From Alicyclobacillus pomorum DSM 14955 (lineage in GTDB: Bacteria; Bacillota; Bacilli; Alicyclobacillales; Alicyclobacillaceae): a stretch of 64,000 nt of DNA. The notes below the pieces were generated by a model. That model was not told the origin of the DNA. It did no database searches and saw only the letters and a list, made by a program, of their open reading frames with translations. The stretch covers positions 46,676 through 110,675 of the forward strand of contig NZ_AXAR01000008.1 of NCBI RefSeq assembly GCF_000472905.1, written 5' to 3'. The position numbers and the translations under genes were made by a program. Below are positions 8,965 to 17,155 of the stretch, one piece after another (the stretch's first letter is position 1; the number at the start of each line of letters is the position of its first letter).

Positions 8965-10584
8965 TCATCCCCCGATGGAAAGCTGTACAACCTTCACGAC
9001 CAACATGATGACCGCAACAAGTAGGTACCCACGAAGCGCAATCATTCCTATCCGCTGCATGGGTGACCATTCGGGCTTTGGCAGCGTCGACAGTGGCGGC
9101 ATTCGCCACGAATGACGATCCACCTCTGGATAGCTCCTGTCACTCTTTCCCTTGCGTCGATACCAGACGATTCCCCCTAACAACAACCCAATCACCATGA
9201 CAACACCGGAGGTGATGCCTAGAATCTGCACATTCACACCGGGAAAGAACGTCGTCACAGCCAAAATGAATGACAACATCACCAATACCCCGACAATGAC
9301 ACTGCTCACGAGGTTCAGCCATGGGCGATTGACCCACGGGCCGAGAACAGCTCTATCGTTACAAAGCAACAACAAAAAGACGGTTGCACTCGGGAGCAAA
9401 ATCCCCGCCAAAGCCTGAACTGCGGTGGTTATCAGTCCAAGCGGTGCGTGCGGTATGACCACAATGCCCGCAGCAATCAAGATGACAGCGGAATACGCAA
9501 CATAAAAGCCCGTTGCGTCTTTCACCGAGCGGTGTAGTGAATGCTTCGTGCCAAACACATCTCCGAATGCATATGAAGTCGACAGCGTCACTGCTGCTGC
9601 ACCAATCAAAGAAGCGTTCAGGAGGACGATGGCAAACAAGTCTCCTGCCAATGTGCCAAGACACTGTGACAAGCCGGCTATCGCCGACCCAGCATCGACA
9701 AACTGGCCCTCGAACTTCGTCCCGTGAAACGCAAACGCGGTACTTGCCATGATGGCCGTTGCCCCAATCACGACCACAATGGAGCCGATGACAGTGTCGG
9801 CGCGTTCATACGACATCCAGCGAGGCGTGAGTCGTTTATCAATGACGTTGGATTGCTGAAAAAACAACTGCCACGGTGCCACAGTCGTTCCGACCATACT
9901 GATGATGAGCAGGAGTGCCTTGGAGGTCAGACCGCCTTGGACACCAGGTACCAAAAATCCATGCACAATGGCCCCGGCCTTCGGATGACTCATGAAGAAA
10001 AGAGGAATCACAAGAAAATTGGCTGCAACCATGGCATACATAAACCGTTCCCATCTCCGGAAACTCCCTGTGACCGTCATGGCCACCAGAAATACAGCTG
10101 CAGCAGCAACAGCCACCCACGGGTTGACGCCAAAGTGCTGAAGCGCCATACGGATGCCGATGAATTCCGTGACAATGGTGAGCAGATTCAAGATGAACAA
10201 GTCACCCACTGAAAATGCGCCCCAAAATTTCCCGAACCGTTCAAAGATCAGCCGTGCATGGCCAACGCCCGTGACTAATCCCAAACGAACGGCCATCTCC
10301 TGATTCACAATCAAAACAGGAATCAACAGTAGCAACACCCACAACAGACTCGTTCCGAAGTTTTGTCCGGCTTGGGCATAGGTCGCCACGCCACCTGCGT
10401 CATTGTCGCCGACCATCACGATGAGGCCGGGGCCCATGATGGCAAGTAGTGTGAGGAACCGAGCCTTCCATGTCCTCCGAGGTGCCGTGTCATCCATACG
10501 CACGGTACCGAGAGCTCCTTGAATATCACCGACGTGTGCGCTGTCCAAAGCCGTGTTATGTTCAATGAGTGCATGTTTGCTCAT
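8965..10584 (-). CDS. Nramp-related divalent metal transporter, probably Mg2+ type (NRMT-like)
   Basis: A 539-residue membrane protein of the SLC11/Nramp superfamily with about eleven helices. Canonical Nramp metal ligands are altered. The TM1 DPGN motif is replaced by GDNDAGG (residues 59-65), and the TM6 MPH motif is APW (TVAPWQ, 234-239). Loss of these Mn/Fe ligands is characteristic of Nramp-related magnesium transporters. The Mg2+-sensing M-box leader upstream independently points to magnesium. The ATG at 10584 follows AAGGAGG. Confidence 0.88.
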   Translation of the reverse strand: MSKHALIEHNTALDSAHVGDIQGALGTVRMDDTAPRRTWKARFLTLLAIMGPGLIVMVGDNDAGGVATYAQAGQNFGTSLLWVLLLLIPVLIVNQEMAVRLGLVTGVGHARLIFERFGKFWGAFSVGDLFILNLLTIVTEFIGIRMALQHFGVNPWVAVAAAAVFLVAMTVTGSFRRWERFMYAMVAANFLVIPLFFMSHPKAGAIVHGFLVPGVQGGLTSKALLLIISMVGTTVAPWQLFFQQSNVIDKRLTPRWMSYERADTVIGSIVVVIGATAIMASTAFAFHGTKFEGQFVDAGSAIAGLSQCLGTLAGDLFAIVLLNASLIGAAAVTLSTSYAFGDVFGTKHSLHRSVKDATGFYVAYSAVILIAAGIVVIPHAPLGLITTAVQALAGILLPSATVFLLLLCNDRAVLGPWVNRPWLNLVSSVIVGVLVMLSFILAVTTFFPGVNVQILGITSGVVMVIGLLLGGIVWYRRKGKSDRSYPEVDRHSWRMPPLSTLPKPEWSPMQRIGMIALRGYLLVAVIMLVVKVVQLSIGG

Positions 10585-10720
10585 GATAACAATCCTCCTT
10601 GAAGAAGAGATAGGAGGGACAGAAATCCCCTTTTGTTTTCACCTGTAAGAGACAATCCACATTCCGTTGCTGACTACTAGGACCTATGTCCACACCTACC
10701 ACCTCCTTCAAGGCCAAAGT

Positions 10721-10747
10721 AAAACCCCCTGACGAAACATCAGGGGG
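10721..10747 (-). terminator. Riboswitch-controlled terminator
   Basis: On the minus strand CCCCCTGA (10747-10740), a seven-base loop and TCAGGGGG (10732-10725) are followed by TTTT (10724-10721). It lies between the M-box and the transporter start, so it is the likely expression platform: Mg2+ binding should favour termination. Confidence 0.85.
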
Positions 10748-10787
10748 GCACACTCTGCATATGAAAACACACGCAAAGAATTGTACA

Positions 10788-10944
10788 TCCCCCTAGTTGA
10801 GCTTTAGCACTATGTGACGTAGAGTTTTCACTCAGCCACGTTGAGTAAAGCCTTAATCCGGCAGTACCTGTTCTACCCATTGGCGTCTTTCGACGTTTCC
10901 GGGCAGTGGCTTGTGTTCACATAGACGCCTCGCCTAACGAGGAC
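10788..10944 (-). ncRNA. M-box (ykoK leader) magnesium riboswitch
   Basis: The minus strand carries the M-box landmarks in order: CGTTAGGCGAGG near the 5' end, then CACTGCCCGGAAACGTCG, AAAGACGCCAATGGGT, AACAGG...ACTGCCGGATTAAGG and ATAGTGCTAAAGCTC near the 3' side. These match the B. subtilis ykoK leader closely. The RNA folds on Mg2+ and turns the downstream gene off, here through the terminator at 10747-10721. It controls the Nramp-related transporter at 8965-10584. Confidence 0.95.
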
Positions 10945-11298
10945 TGGTTGTATTCAATTTACTGGTATGCGATGTGACTTCTCGAAGTTCGAGGCGAATG
11001 CCTGCTTCTCGTCAAGAAATCAGCAATTCCCAACGATTTCCCTGTACTTCGGAGCCATCAACCTGTCGATACAACGTTCCTTCTCGGGATGCAAGGAATG
11101 CCGTTCGTCTTCGTGATTATACACCAACTGCGTTCAGTGTTTCATTAACATTCGATGAGTTTTTGGTGAAACGTTGATGGCAAGCCGCATTGAACATGAA
11201 TACGAGAGCGAAACGCAGTCTGCACCATCGCACAGTGAAAACAAAGGAGCCCCACAACTGTGAGGGCCAAAATGGAGTTCATTGGCTCTACACGGTGT
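10945..11298. other. Gap without a supported gene
   Basis: The part next to 10945 should contain the promoter for the M-box transcript, but no convincing -35/-10 pair was found. The remainder has a short Ser/Arg-rich open frame (10974-11177, plus strand) without a ribosome binding site or recognisable similarity. No repeat or RNA was recognised. Confidence 0.5.
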
Positions 11299-11934
11299 TT
11301 AGTAGGCGACGGTAAAATGCTTGCGAATAAACTTGGGGGTCTCCACCTCATCCAGTATAGCGATGGCGAAATCCTCAGCGGATATACGGCTTACACCTTT
11401 TTCGTCCACCACAAGTTGTTCTGTCCCTATGCGATACTTTCCAGTTCTTTCACCGGGTTCAATCAGCGCTGCAGGGCTGAGATTGGTCCATTCTAACTCG
11501 GATTCCCTCCGATAAAGATTGAGGGCATCCGCATGAGCCTGTGCAATGGCTTTCCACTGTTGTGGAAATTCTGGTGTATTCATGAGCTGTACACCAGGTG
11601 CCACTTCCAAACTTCCGGCACCGCCTACGGCTATCAAGCGACGAACGCCAGAACGTTTCACGCCGTCAATCAGAGATTTTGTGGCATCCACAATCCCTTG
11701 TTCTTGTCCAGGTGCAGGACCAATGGAGCTCACAACCGCGTCATGACCGCGTACGGCATCCGCAACTTGGTCTGCCTTCAAGACGTCGCCGGTAACCACA
11801 CGCAAGTCGGCGTGTTGCACAGTCAATTTTTCGGGATTGCGCACCACGGCAGTCACTTCATGCCCACGATGGAGAGCTTCCTTCAAAATCCGTTGTCCAA
11901 TGGTTCCCGTTGCTCCGAACAGTGCAATTTTCAC
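11299..11934 (-). CDS. NAD(P)-binding oxidoreductase, YwnB/NmrA-like
   Basis: A 211-residue atypical SDR with the N-terminal nucleotide motif GATGTIG (residues 7-13) and a VGGAGS turn where the classical YxxxK is absent. The family binds NAD(P)H. Some members are flavin/biliverdin reductase-like, and the substrate here is unknown. The GTG at 11934 is preferred, with AGGAG ten bases upstream. It lies directly downstream of an Rrf2 regulator, the same pairing as B. subtilis ywnA-ywnB, and a palindrome sits in the 65-base gap. Confidence 0.85.
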   Translation of the reverse strand: MKIALFGATGTIGQRILKEALHRGHEVTAVVRNPEKLTVQHADLRVVTGDVLKADQVADAVRGHDAVVSSIGPAPGQEQGIVDATKSLIDGVKRSGVRRLIAVGGAGSLEVAPGVQLMNTPEFPQQWKAIAQAHADALNLYRRESELEWTNLSPAALIEPGERTGKYRIGTEQLVVDEKGVSRISAEDFAIAILDEVETPKFIRKHFTVAY

Positions 11935-11965
11935 GGCAGTCACACTCCTCTTGGGTTTTAACAAT

Positions 11966-11984
11966 AACTAAAATGGTTTTAGTT
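11966..11984. promoter_or_regulatory. Palindromic operator candidate before the YwnB-like gene
   Basis: Perfect inverted repeat AACTAAAA-TGG-TTTTAGTT. On the minus strand it overlaps a plausible promoter, TTGAGG with 17-base spacing to AGTTAT. It is a good candidate for the binding site of the adjacent Rrf2-family protein, but that link is inferred from position. Confidence 0.55.
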
Positions 11985-11999
11985 AACCTCAAAAAAATT

Positions 12000-12437
12000 T
12001 CACTTCGAAAGAATCCCTGCAGCGAGCGCTCCTTGCGCGACATCCGCAACCGTGTATCGACTCAATACCCCCACGATTGCGTCTTCAGCTTCACTTGCAA
12101 TGGTGCCAAACACGGTACGTATCCCCGAGCCAATGGGACACATGGGATTCGGTTCAGCAGGACTTGGTGCCAGTGCACGGTCCAGATTCATCGCTTTGTA
12201 AACATCTGAGAGCTTAATTTCCTCGGCAGGTCTTGTCAGTCGGTATCCACCATCACGCCCCTCCCGTGTTTCAATCAACCCAACTTCCACGAGTCTCTTC
12301 AACACGCGACGGAGGAAAACAGCATGCGTGTTCACGCTGGATGCGATGAAGCTACTAGAATAACCGTCTTTGTTTTGTGCGAGTAGCGCCAACGCATGCA
12401 CAGACATGGAGAACCAACCGCTTGTTGCCAAATTCAT
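12000..12437 (-). CDS. Rrf2-family transcriptional regulator, YwnA-like
   Basis: 145 residues with an N-terminal winged helix-turn-helix. The wing motif EGRDGGYRLTRP is typical of Rrf2 proteins. Only one cysteine is present near the C-terminal half (PNPMCPIG), so an IscR/NsrR-type three-cysteine iron-sulfur cluster is not expected. A thiol-based or ligand sensor is more likely. The ATG at 12437 has AGAGGAGG just before it. It is upstream of, and probably cotranscribed with, the YwnB-like oxidoreductase. Confidence 0.88.
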   Translation of the reverse strand: MNLATSGWFSMSVHALALLAQNKDGYSSSFIASSVNTHAVFLRRVLKRLVEVGLIETREGRDGGYRLTRPAEEIKLSDVYKAMNLDRALAPSPAEPNPMCPIGSGIRTVFGTIASEAEDAIVGVLSRYTVADVAQGALAAGILSK

Positions 12438-12547
12438 TTCCTCCTCTACATATTCTATAGCCGAATCGATTCCAGTTTATCAACAACGATACGGATATAG
12501 AAGAGCCGGTACCAATGACCGGCGTTTTCACACACAACGCATGGGAT

Positions 12548-12721
12548 TCAAACGGCGTCGTTGATTTTCTGACAGTAGATCACAGCACTGCCGTCATCAT
12601 TGATCTCGTAAATCTCAATGTATCCGGCCTTTATGACAAATTCCACATAACACTCCCGGCAGAAGAAGTGATTGCGTCCAATCTTTCCAATGTTATAGCC
12701 GTTACAAGTTGGGCATCTCAT
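12548..12721 (-). CDS. Small zinc-ribbon protein
   Basis: 57 residues with two cysteine pairs, CPTC near the N-terminus and CREC about 17 residues later, the spacing of a zinc ribbon. Function is unknown. The ATG at 12721 has a weak AGGAAG ribosome binding site. A longer form from 12793 would overlap the upstream thioredoxin gene and begin with unconserved sequence. It is downstream of the TlpA-like gene on the same strand. Confidence 0.65.
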   Translation of the reverse strand: MRCPTCNGYNIGKIGRNHFFCRECYVEFVIKAGYIEIYEINDDGSAVIYCQKINDAV

Positions 12722-12761
12722 GCCGTACCACTTCCTGAGTGCAAACTTGCAGGTACTTGGG

Positions 12762-13229
12762 TCATTCGTTCCCCCCCACTTCGGGCAATCCAAGGGCTTC
12801 GCGTATTTTGGGTTCTACTTTTTGAAATCCCTTATCTCCTGCGGCGCGAAATTTTAGTTTCCCATCGGTTCCAAACACAAAGAACGCTGGAACATATTCG
12901 TTTTCAAATCGGTTGGCGATTCGATGTTCATTGTCCACTCCGACCGGCTGAGTGATGGCGTACTCAGCAATATCGCGCTTGACTCGCTCCAAATTCGTAT
13001 CCTCTTCATAACGAGGCATATGGATGGCAACCGTTTGTAAACCCTTATCTTGATACTTATCTCGAATGGCAATCACATCGTTCATGGTTTCGTGACAGAT
13101 ATGGCAGGATACTGCCCAGAAATGAACCAGGGTGACTTTGCCGCTCTCCAACACGGGTGCTTCGCTTGCATTCATCCAATGGGTAGCGCCTTCTAAGCTG
13201 GGCATCTCTGTACCAAGCCGCATTGGCAT
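12762..13229 (-). CDS. TlpA/ResA-like thioredoxin-fold protein
   Basis: 155 residues with a thioredoxin fold and the redox pair CHIC in FWAVSCHIC. A conserved-type cis-Pro follows in EYVPAFFVF. There is no signal peptide or anchor, so it acts in the cytoplasm, unlike ResA. Likely role: thiol-disulfide exchange or peroxide reduction. The ATG at 13229 follows GGGAG with nine-base spacing. A 13238 ATG overlaps that site. Confidence 0.83.
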   Translation of the reverse strand: MPMRLGTEMPSLEGATHWMNASEAPVLESGKVTLVHFWAVSCHICHETMNDVIAIRDKYQDKGLQTVAIHMPRYEEDTNLERVKRDIAEYAITQPVGVDNEHRIANRFENEYVPAFFVFGTDGKLKFRAAGDKGFQKVEPKIREALGLPEVGGNE

Positions 13230-13382
13230 TGTTCTCATCTCCCGAATGACATCATGTTCATTTCAGGTGTCGTCGTTTTATCAAAATCCCTGCACAAATA
13301 ATCCGTATTAAATTCTATTTAATATTTATTATTAACTAGAGCTCATTATAGTTATGGTGTGAGATTTTGTAAAGTGGAACAA

Positions 13383-13406
13383 AAAGGCGACCTTTCGGTC
13401 GCCTTT
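13383..13406 (-). terminator. Intrinsic terminator of the PerR-like gene
   Basis: AAAGGCGACC, a four-base loop and GGTCGCCTTT, followed on the minus strand by further Ts (TTTTTG). The hairpin begins within the stop region of the Fur-family gene. Confidence 0.88.
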
Positions 13407-13845
13407 AGTCAGGTTCTCTTGATTTTGCACAATCATTGCAGATTCCTCTCACCGCAATATGCATTTCTTCAATGTGAAATTTCTCTTGTTCTGCGATATG
13501 AGTTACATTCGGAGTCGATGGCAAGTAGAAATCAATGAGTTTACCACATTTGTTGCAGACCATATGGTGATGAGGAGAAGTGTTTGCGTCAAATAGACTC
13601 GCAGCGTCTCCAAACTTTATTTCTCGTATAAGTCCCACATCACTCAAACACTTTAAGGTGTTGTATACCGTTGAGACGCTTAAATTCGGCAAGATATGTT
13701 GCATCGCCCGATAGATCTCATCAGCAGACATATGCCCCCGATTGGTCAGAATGTGACGCAAAATCGCATCTCGTTGTGGTGTGACACGTAAACCAGCACC
13801 CTTGAGTATGTCAGGAACATTGATCTCGTCTGTTTTCGGATCCAT
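13405..13845 (-). CDS. Fur-family regulator, PerR-like
   Basis: 146 residues. The regulatory metal ligands match B. subtilis PerR shifted by one: H38, D86, H92, H94 and D105 correspond to H37, D85, H91, H93 and D104. Two CxxC pairs (CNKC and CNDC) form the structural zinc site. The Asp at the position of D104 favours PerR over Fur, so a peroxide sensor using Fe or Mn is expected. The ATG at 13845 has GGAG eight bases before it. No katA or ahp genes are adjacent. Confidence 0.85.
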   Translation of the reverse strand: MDPKTDEINVPDILKGAGLRVTPQRDAILRHILTNRGHMSADEIYRAMQHILPNLSVSTVYNTLKCLSDVGLIREIKFGDAASLFDANTSPHHHMVCNKCGKLIDFYLPSTPNVTHIAEQEKFHIEEMHIAVRGICNDCAKSREPD

Positions 13846-14254
13846 ATCATCCACTCCACAATCATTGGTCAGGGCAGCACTCCAAACCTATGATGACTCA
13901 AGTTTCTTCCGTGCCCACGCCACTGCAAGTATGATGTACTTCCTGTTTATTGCGGTTGTCCGATACCCTGTTCCAATTAGTATACACTGATTGTTCTTGT
14001 CATACAGGTTGTGTCCACGCTGGAAACCTGTCTTCCAATGTTGTGGACATGTCTGCTCTCCTCATAGATGACTGCGATACACGAGACATGAAGCGGGCCC
14101 CTATGACATCGTCGTCCGAGCAGGTGTATACAATGGTACTCAAGCGATTCAGGCGATGGAGTCCACTTTCACCGTTTGACGAGAGTCTGTCTGATGGCCC
14201 CTACGTTTGCTGTGGCATACGGTGGGGGCTCATTTCTGTCACCGAGGTGAACAC
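13846..14254. other. Divergent intergenic region, no gene supported
   Basis: It lies between the PerR-like gene (minus) and the TerC-like gene (plus) and should hold both promoters. No PerR box of the TTATAATNATTATAA type was seen. No recognised riboswitch was found, although TerC-family genes often have one. Confidence 0.5.
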
Positions 14255-14905
14255 ATGAACGCGCTGTTCGAAATCGGGCTTATCGCGATGATTGTCACAG
14301 TTGACAACGCACTCCTCGCCGGTTTGCTACTTCCACCGGCATTGTCACACGAACGAAAGCGGTCCATACTCATCATCCTTGCATTTCTCCTTGCCATCTC
14401 ACAGGTCCTTTTGGCGGCAAGCGTGGGTCAACTGTTACACAATATTTTGTTCAGGCTCTTTGCTATTGGTTTATTAGGGTGGATGTGTATACGTACCCTC
14501 GGTATGTCTGCATCCCGGAGTGTTGAAACGTCGACGGTCATCGCAAAACTGTGGTTGTTTACATTAGTAGGAAATTTGGATAACATGTTTTGGCTGGGTT
14601 CTGAACTGGAAGAAGCACATTTCGCCTTGCTTATTGTTTCGTTCGCAACAATTCCTCTTTTCGTGGCCGTGGCTCTGTTATTGTCCGACCAAAGCGAGAA
14701 ACAAAAATGGATTGCCCCTCTAGGCGCCGGCATGATGGCGTGGACTGCAGCTTCCTTGACCCTTGACACCCCCATCATCCAGTCGCTTATCAACAATCTG
14801 GACGAGTCTCCGCGAACGACGATTCAGTGCTTGATTACAATATTGATTCTGGTGGTCGGCTTAGGTGTTCGGAAGATGTTACACGCGAAGTGCATGCGTT
14901 CTTAG
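14255..14905 (+). CDS. TerC/YjbE-like membrane protein
   Basis: A 216-residue membrane protein with about seven helices. It has two related Asp-Asn motifs, TVDNALLAG in the first helix and GNLDNMFWLG in the middle, as in the TerC family, where such acids line a metal path. Related Bacillus proteins are linked to Mn2+ or Ca2+ handling, and some load metals onto exoenzymes. The ATG at 14255 follows GAGGTGA. It is convergent with yitT. Confidence 0.72.
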   Translation: MNALFEIGLIAMIVTVDNALLAGLLLPPALSHERKRSILIILAFLLAISQVLLAASVGQLLHNILFRLFAIGLLGWMCIRTLGMSASRSVETSTVIAKLWLFTLVGNLDNMFWLGSELEEAHFALLIVSFATIPLFVAVALLLSDQSEKQKWIAPLGAGMMAWTAASLTLDTPIIQSLINNLDESPRTTIQCLITILILVVGLGVRKMLHAKCMRS

Positions 14906-14981
14906 ATAAGCGATTGGCAAACTTCCACTCGAGTGGTTCAGCAGGAGGAGATGTTGGCTTGCATTTTGTACATCGCTGAGA

Positions 14982-15884
14982 TTAATGAATGTTGCGCTTC
15001 TTAAACCGCCCGCCGCGTACTTCTGCCATCGCTCCGATAGCTAGAAAAGCGTCCGGATCAATGTGTTCAACAATCGATTTTAACTTTGCTTCTTCAAGAC
15101 GTGAAATCACGCAGAAAATGACCTTTTTGTCGTCTCCTGTAAATGCTCCTTCTGCATTCATGTACGTGACTCCGCGCCCCAAGCGGTGCAAGATGGCCTC
15201 CCCAAGGTCTCGGTACTTGTCGCTGATAACCCATATTGCCTTCGTTTCATCAAAGCCATCAATGGTCACGTCGATGGTCTTAAACGCGATAAAATAAGCA
15301 ATCAAGGAATACATCGCGTGGTTCCATCCAAAAACGAATCCCGCACTTCCCAAAATAAAGATGTTAAAAAACATCACCACTTGCCCGACCGACCAAGGCA
15401 ATTTCTTATTCACAAGTACAGCGACCACTTCTGTGCCATCGGATGATCCACCGTTCCGAATGATGAGACCAACACCGATTCCTACGATAATGCCGCCAAA
15501 CACAGCGGCTAGCAGCGGATCGTTCGTAATGCCTGGGACTGGAACGAGCATTGATGCAACAATGGATAGGATGATGATGGAGAATAACGTGGACAACGCG
15601 AAGGTTTTTCCGATTTGTTGATAACCGACTATCAAGAACGGGACGTTCAGTACGAAGAGGAACAACCCTAATCGAAATCCGGTCAAATGCGAAAGAATGA
15701 TGGATATACCGGTAATACCGCCATCGATAATGTTGTTCGGAACAAGGAAAATTTCAAGCCCTACGGCAACAAGTACAGCACCCACGCACATGAATACTGC
15801 GCTTTGTAAAATCTTGAGTCTTTTGCTCACCTTAGGACTCGTTTTCAAGGCAAGTGAATCGGCTCGTACAAACGGTCCGTGCAT
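14982..15884 (-). CDS. YitT-family membrane protein with DUF2179 domain
   Basis: 300 residues: five or six membrane helices (DUF161/YitT, with SSDGTEVVAVL in the conserved loop), then a C-terminal soluble DUF2179 domain. Function is unknown in the family; transport has been suggested. The ATG at 15884 follows AGAAGGGGGAAG. The frame upstream to 15947 lacks a start with a ribosome binding site. Confidence 0.9.
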   Translation of the reverse strand: MHGPFVRADSLALKTSPKVSKRLKILQSAVFMCVGAVLVAVGLEIFLVPNNIIDGGITGISIILSHLTGFRLGLFLFVLNVPFLIVGYQQIGKTFALSTLFSIIILSIVASMLVPVPGITNDPLLAAVFGGIIVGIGVGLIIRNGGSSDGTEVVAVLVNKKLPWSVGQVVMFFNIFILGSAGFVFGWNHAMYSLIAYFIAFKTIDVTIDGFDETKAIWVISDKYRDLGEAILHRLGRGVTYMNAEGAFTGDDKKVIFCVISRLEEAKLKSIVEHIDPDAFLAIGAMAEVRGGRFKKRNIH

Positions 15885-15990
15885 TATCTTCCCCCTTCTC
15901 CTTCTATATTTCGGTACTAAAATGTTCACACAATTCAATGATAACATAAACCCGATTAATTTAGTAGGATTATGGAGCAGAGAGAGACAT

Positions 15991-16002
15991 TTGCAAATCG
16001 CT
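15991..16002 (+). repeat. Dodecamer TTGCAAATCGCT, copy 1
   Basis: One of four identical 12-base copies in intergenic DNA of this window. It is about 107 bases upstream of the YitT gene and 16 bases from a hairpin. Confidence 0.6.
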
Positions 16003-16017
16003 GACTATAAAACACAC

Positions 16018-16065
16018 AAGGGGCTGAACCTCAAGGCTAACGTTGCCTCAGGATGAGCCCCTTTT
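16018..16065. terminator. Long imperfect hairpin
   Basis: AAGGGGCT (16018-16025) pairs with AGCCCCTT (16056-16063), with inner CCT/AGG pairing. TTTT ends the plus strand. It lies upstream of YitT with no confirmed gene to terminate, so it may be an attenuator, a relic of a lost gene, or part of the YitT leader. Confidence 0.5.
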
Positions 16066-16473
16066 CAATGCCCATGCTCTGCCTTTGCAATATGCTTCCC
16101 CTCTCTCCATCGGGCCGGAGATAGGGGAGTGTAACATGGGTGACGTATCCCGGTAAGACGGCATATCGGTCACAATATACAGGCACTTCGATTTTGGAGA
16201 ACACGCTCTAGATGTTTGACCGCCGGTGTAACGATGGAGATAAATTGAGCTTCTCGTAGCCGGCGAGAGGCCGGACTCGTTTTAACATAACCTGCTCCAC
16301 CGCTGTGAAGTGCACCCGCTGTCGAAGCTTCCAAGGCAAGGTATGCACCGGCGGACACCGGTAAATTGTTGAGAAGATAGCGGTTTCAAGGCGAATCTAG
16401 AAAGTTCTGTCATAGTTGAAGTGCTATGCTCAAAATGCTCGCTTAAAACATACAAAAGAGGGGTCGATGGAGC
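16066..16473. other. Gap without a supported gene
   Basis: A GTG-started frame of 62 codons runs on the minus strand at 16358-16170, without a ribosome binding site or recognisable family. Inverted words CCGCCGGTG (16220-16228) and CACCGGCGG (16346-16354) bracket part of it, so the area may be structured or a gene remnant. The promoter of the CHRD lipoprotein should lie near the right end. Confidence 0.45.
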
Positions 16474-17004
16474 ATGGCATCAAAGGTTTTGGCAACAGCT
16501 GCTGGAGTTATTGTTGCAGCATCTCTCGGATTGGCTGGTTGTGGTACAGATAACACCGCAAATAACACATCTAGCGCATCTACAAACCAAACCGCGACGA
16601 CAGCGGCGAAAGCGACAAAAACAGATAAAAATACCGATTTGAAAACAAGTGCGAATGCATCCGCTACGGTAACACTGAGTCCATCGAAGGACAGCAAGGT
16701 GAAAGGTACAGCTACTTTGACGCTGGATCCGAAAACGCACGAGTTAACCGTTGTCGTGAAAGCCTCCGGTTTAGCACCGAACAGTGTACACCCAGAACAT
16801 ATTCACACTGGAACGACTGCAAAACCAGGTGCAGAGGTTTATGCTTTGGCAAATCTAACTGCGGACAAAAATGGTGACGCAACTTCTACAACCGTCATTA
16901 AGGGTGTGAAAAACATCCCGGCAAGCGGTTGGGTCATCCTTGTTCATCAAGGTCCTAAGGACGTAAAAGTTATCGCCAGCGGCGATGTGAAGACGACAAA
17001 GTAA
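16474..17004 (+). CDS. CHRD-domain lipoprotein
   Basis: 176 residues. A signal peptide ends in the lipobox LAGC, followed by a Thr/Ala/Asn-rich linker to about residue 60. A beta-rich CHRD-like domain then carries HPEHIHTG and GWVILVHQGP. The His-rich strands resemble those of Cu/Zn superoxide dismutase, but the full SOD ligand set is not evident. Likely location is the outer face of the membrane, with function unknown. The ATG at 16474 follows AGAGGGG. It is a single gene with its own terminator. Confidence 0.83.
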   Translation: MASKVLATAAGVIVAASLGLAGCGTDNTANNTSSASTNQTATTAAKATKTDKNTDLKTSANASATVTLSPSKDSKVKGTATLTLDPKTHELTVVVKASGLAPNSVHPEHIHTGTTAKPGAEVYALANLTADKNGDATSTTVIKGVKNIPASGWVILVHQGPKDVKVIASGDVKTTK

Positions 17005-17013
17005 ATTGACAAA

Positions 17014-17046
17014 ACAAAGGCACCCTGACTGGGTGCCTTTGTTTTT
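17014..17046 (+). terminator. Intrinsic terminator of the CHRD lipoprotein gene
   Basis: ACAAAGGCACCC, a five-base loop and GGGTGCCTTTGT, followed by TTTTG. It begins nine bases after the stop codon. Confidence 0.93.
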
Positions 17047-17155
17047 GATGAATATTCGCATCGCAGTACTCCCCAAACTACCGCGGAAAAGGGGCTGTGG
17101 GCTGTGATGGGTTCATCTCTAGGCTCGTCATCTTTTCACCACAGTCAGTCGTCGA

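Noticed and set aside
14040..14254. Possible yybP-ykoY Mn2+ riboswitch upstream of the TerC-like gene (CCCTACG word, TerC context)
   Set aside because: The conserved GGGGAGTA and GCAAGACC parts could not be found, so only a short chance match remains.
16170..16358. 62-codon minus-strand reading frame near an unassigned hairpin
   Set aside because: No ribosome binding site, no family similarity and GC-rich inverted words; not enough support for a gene.
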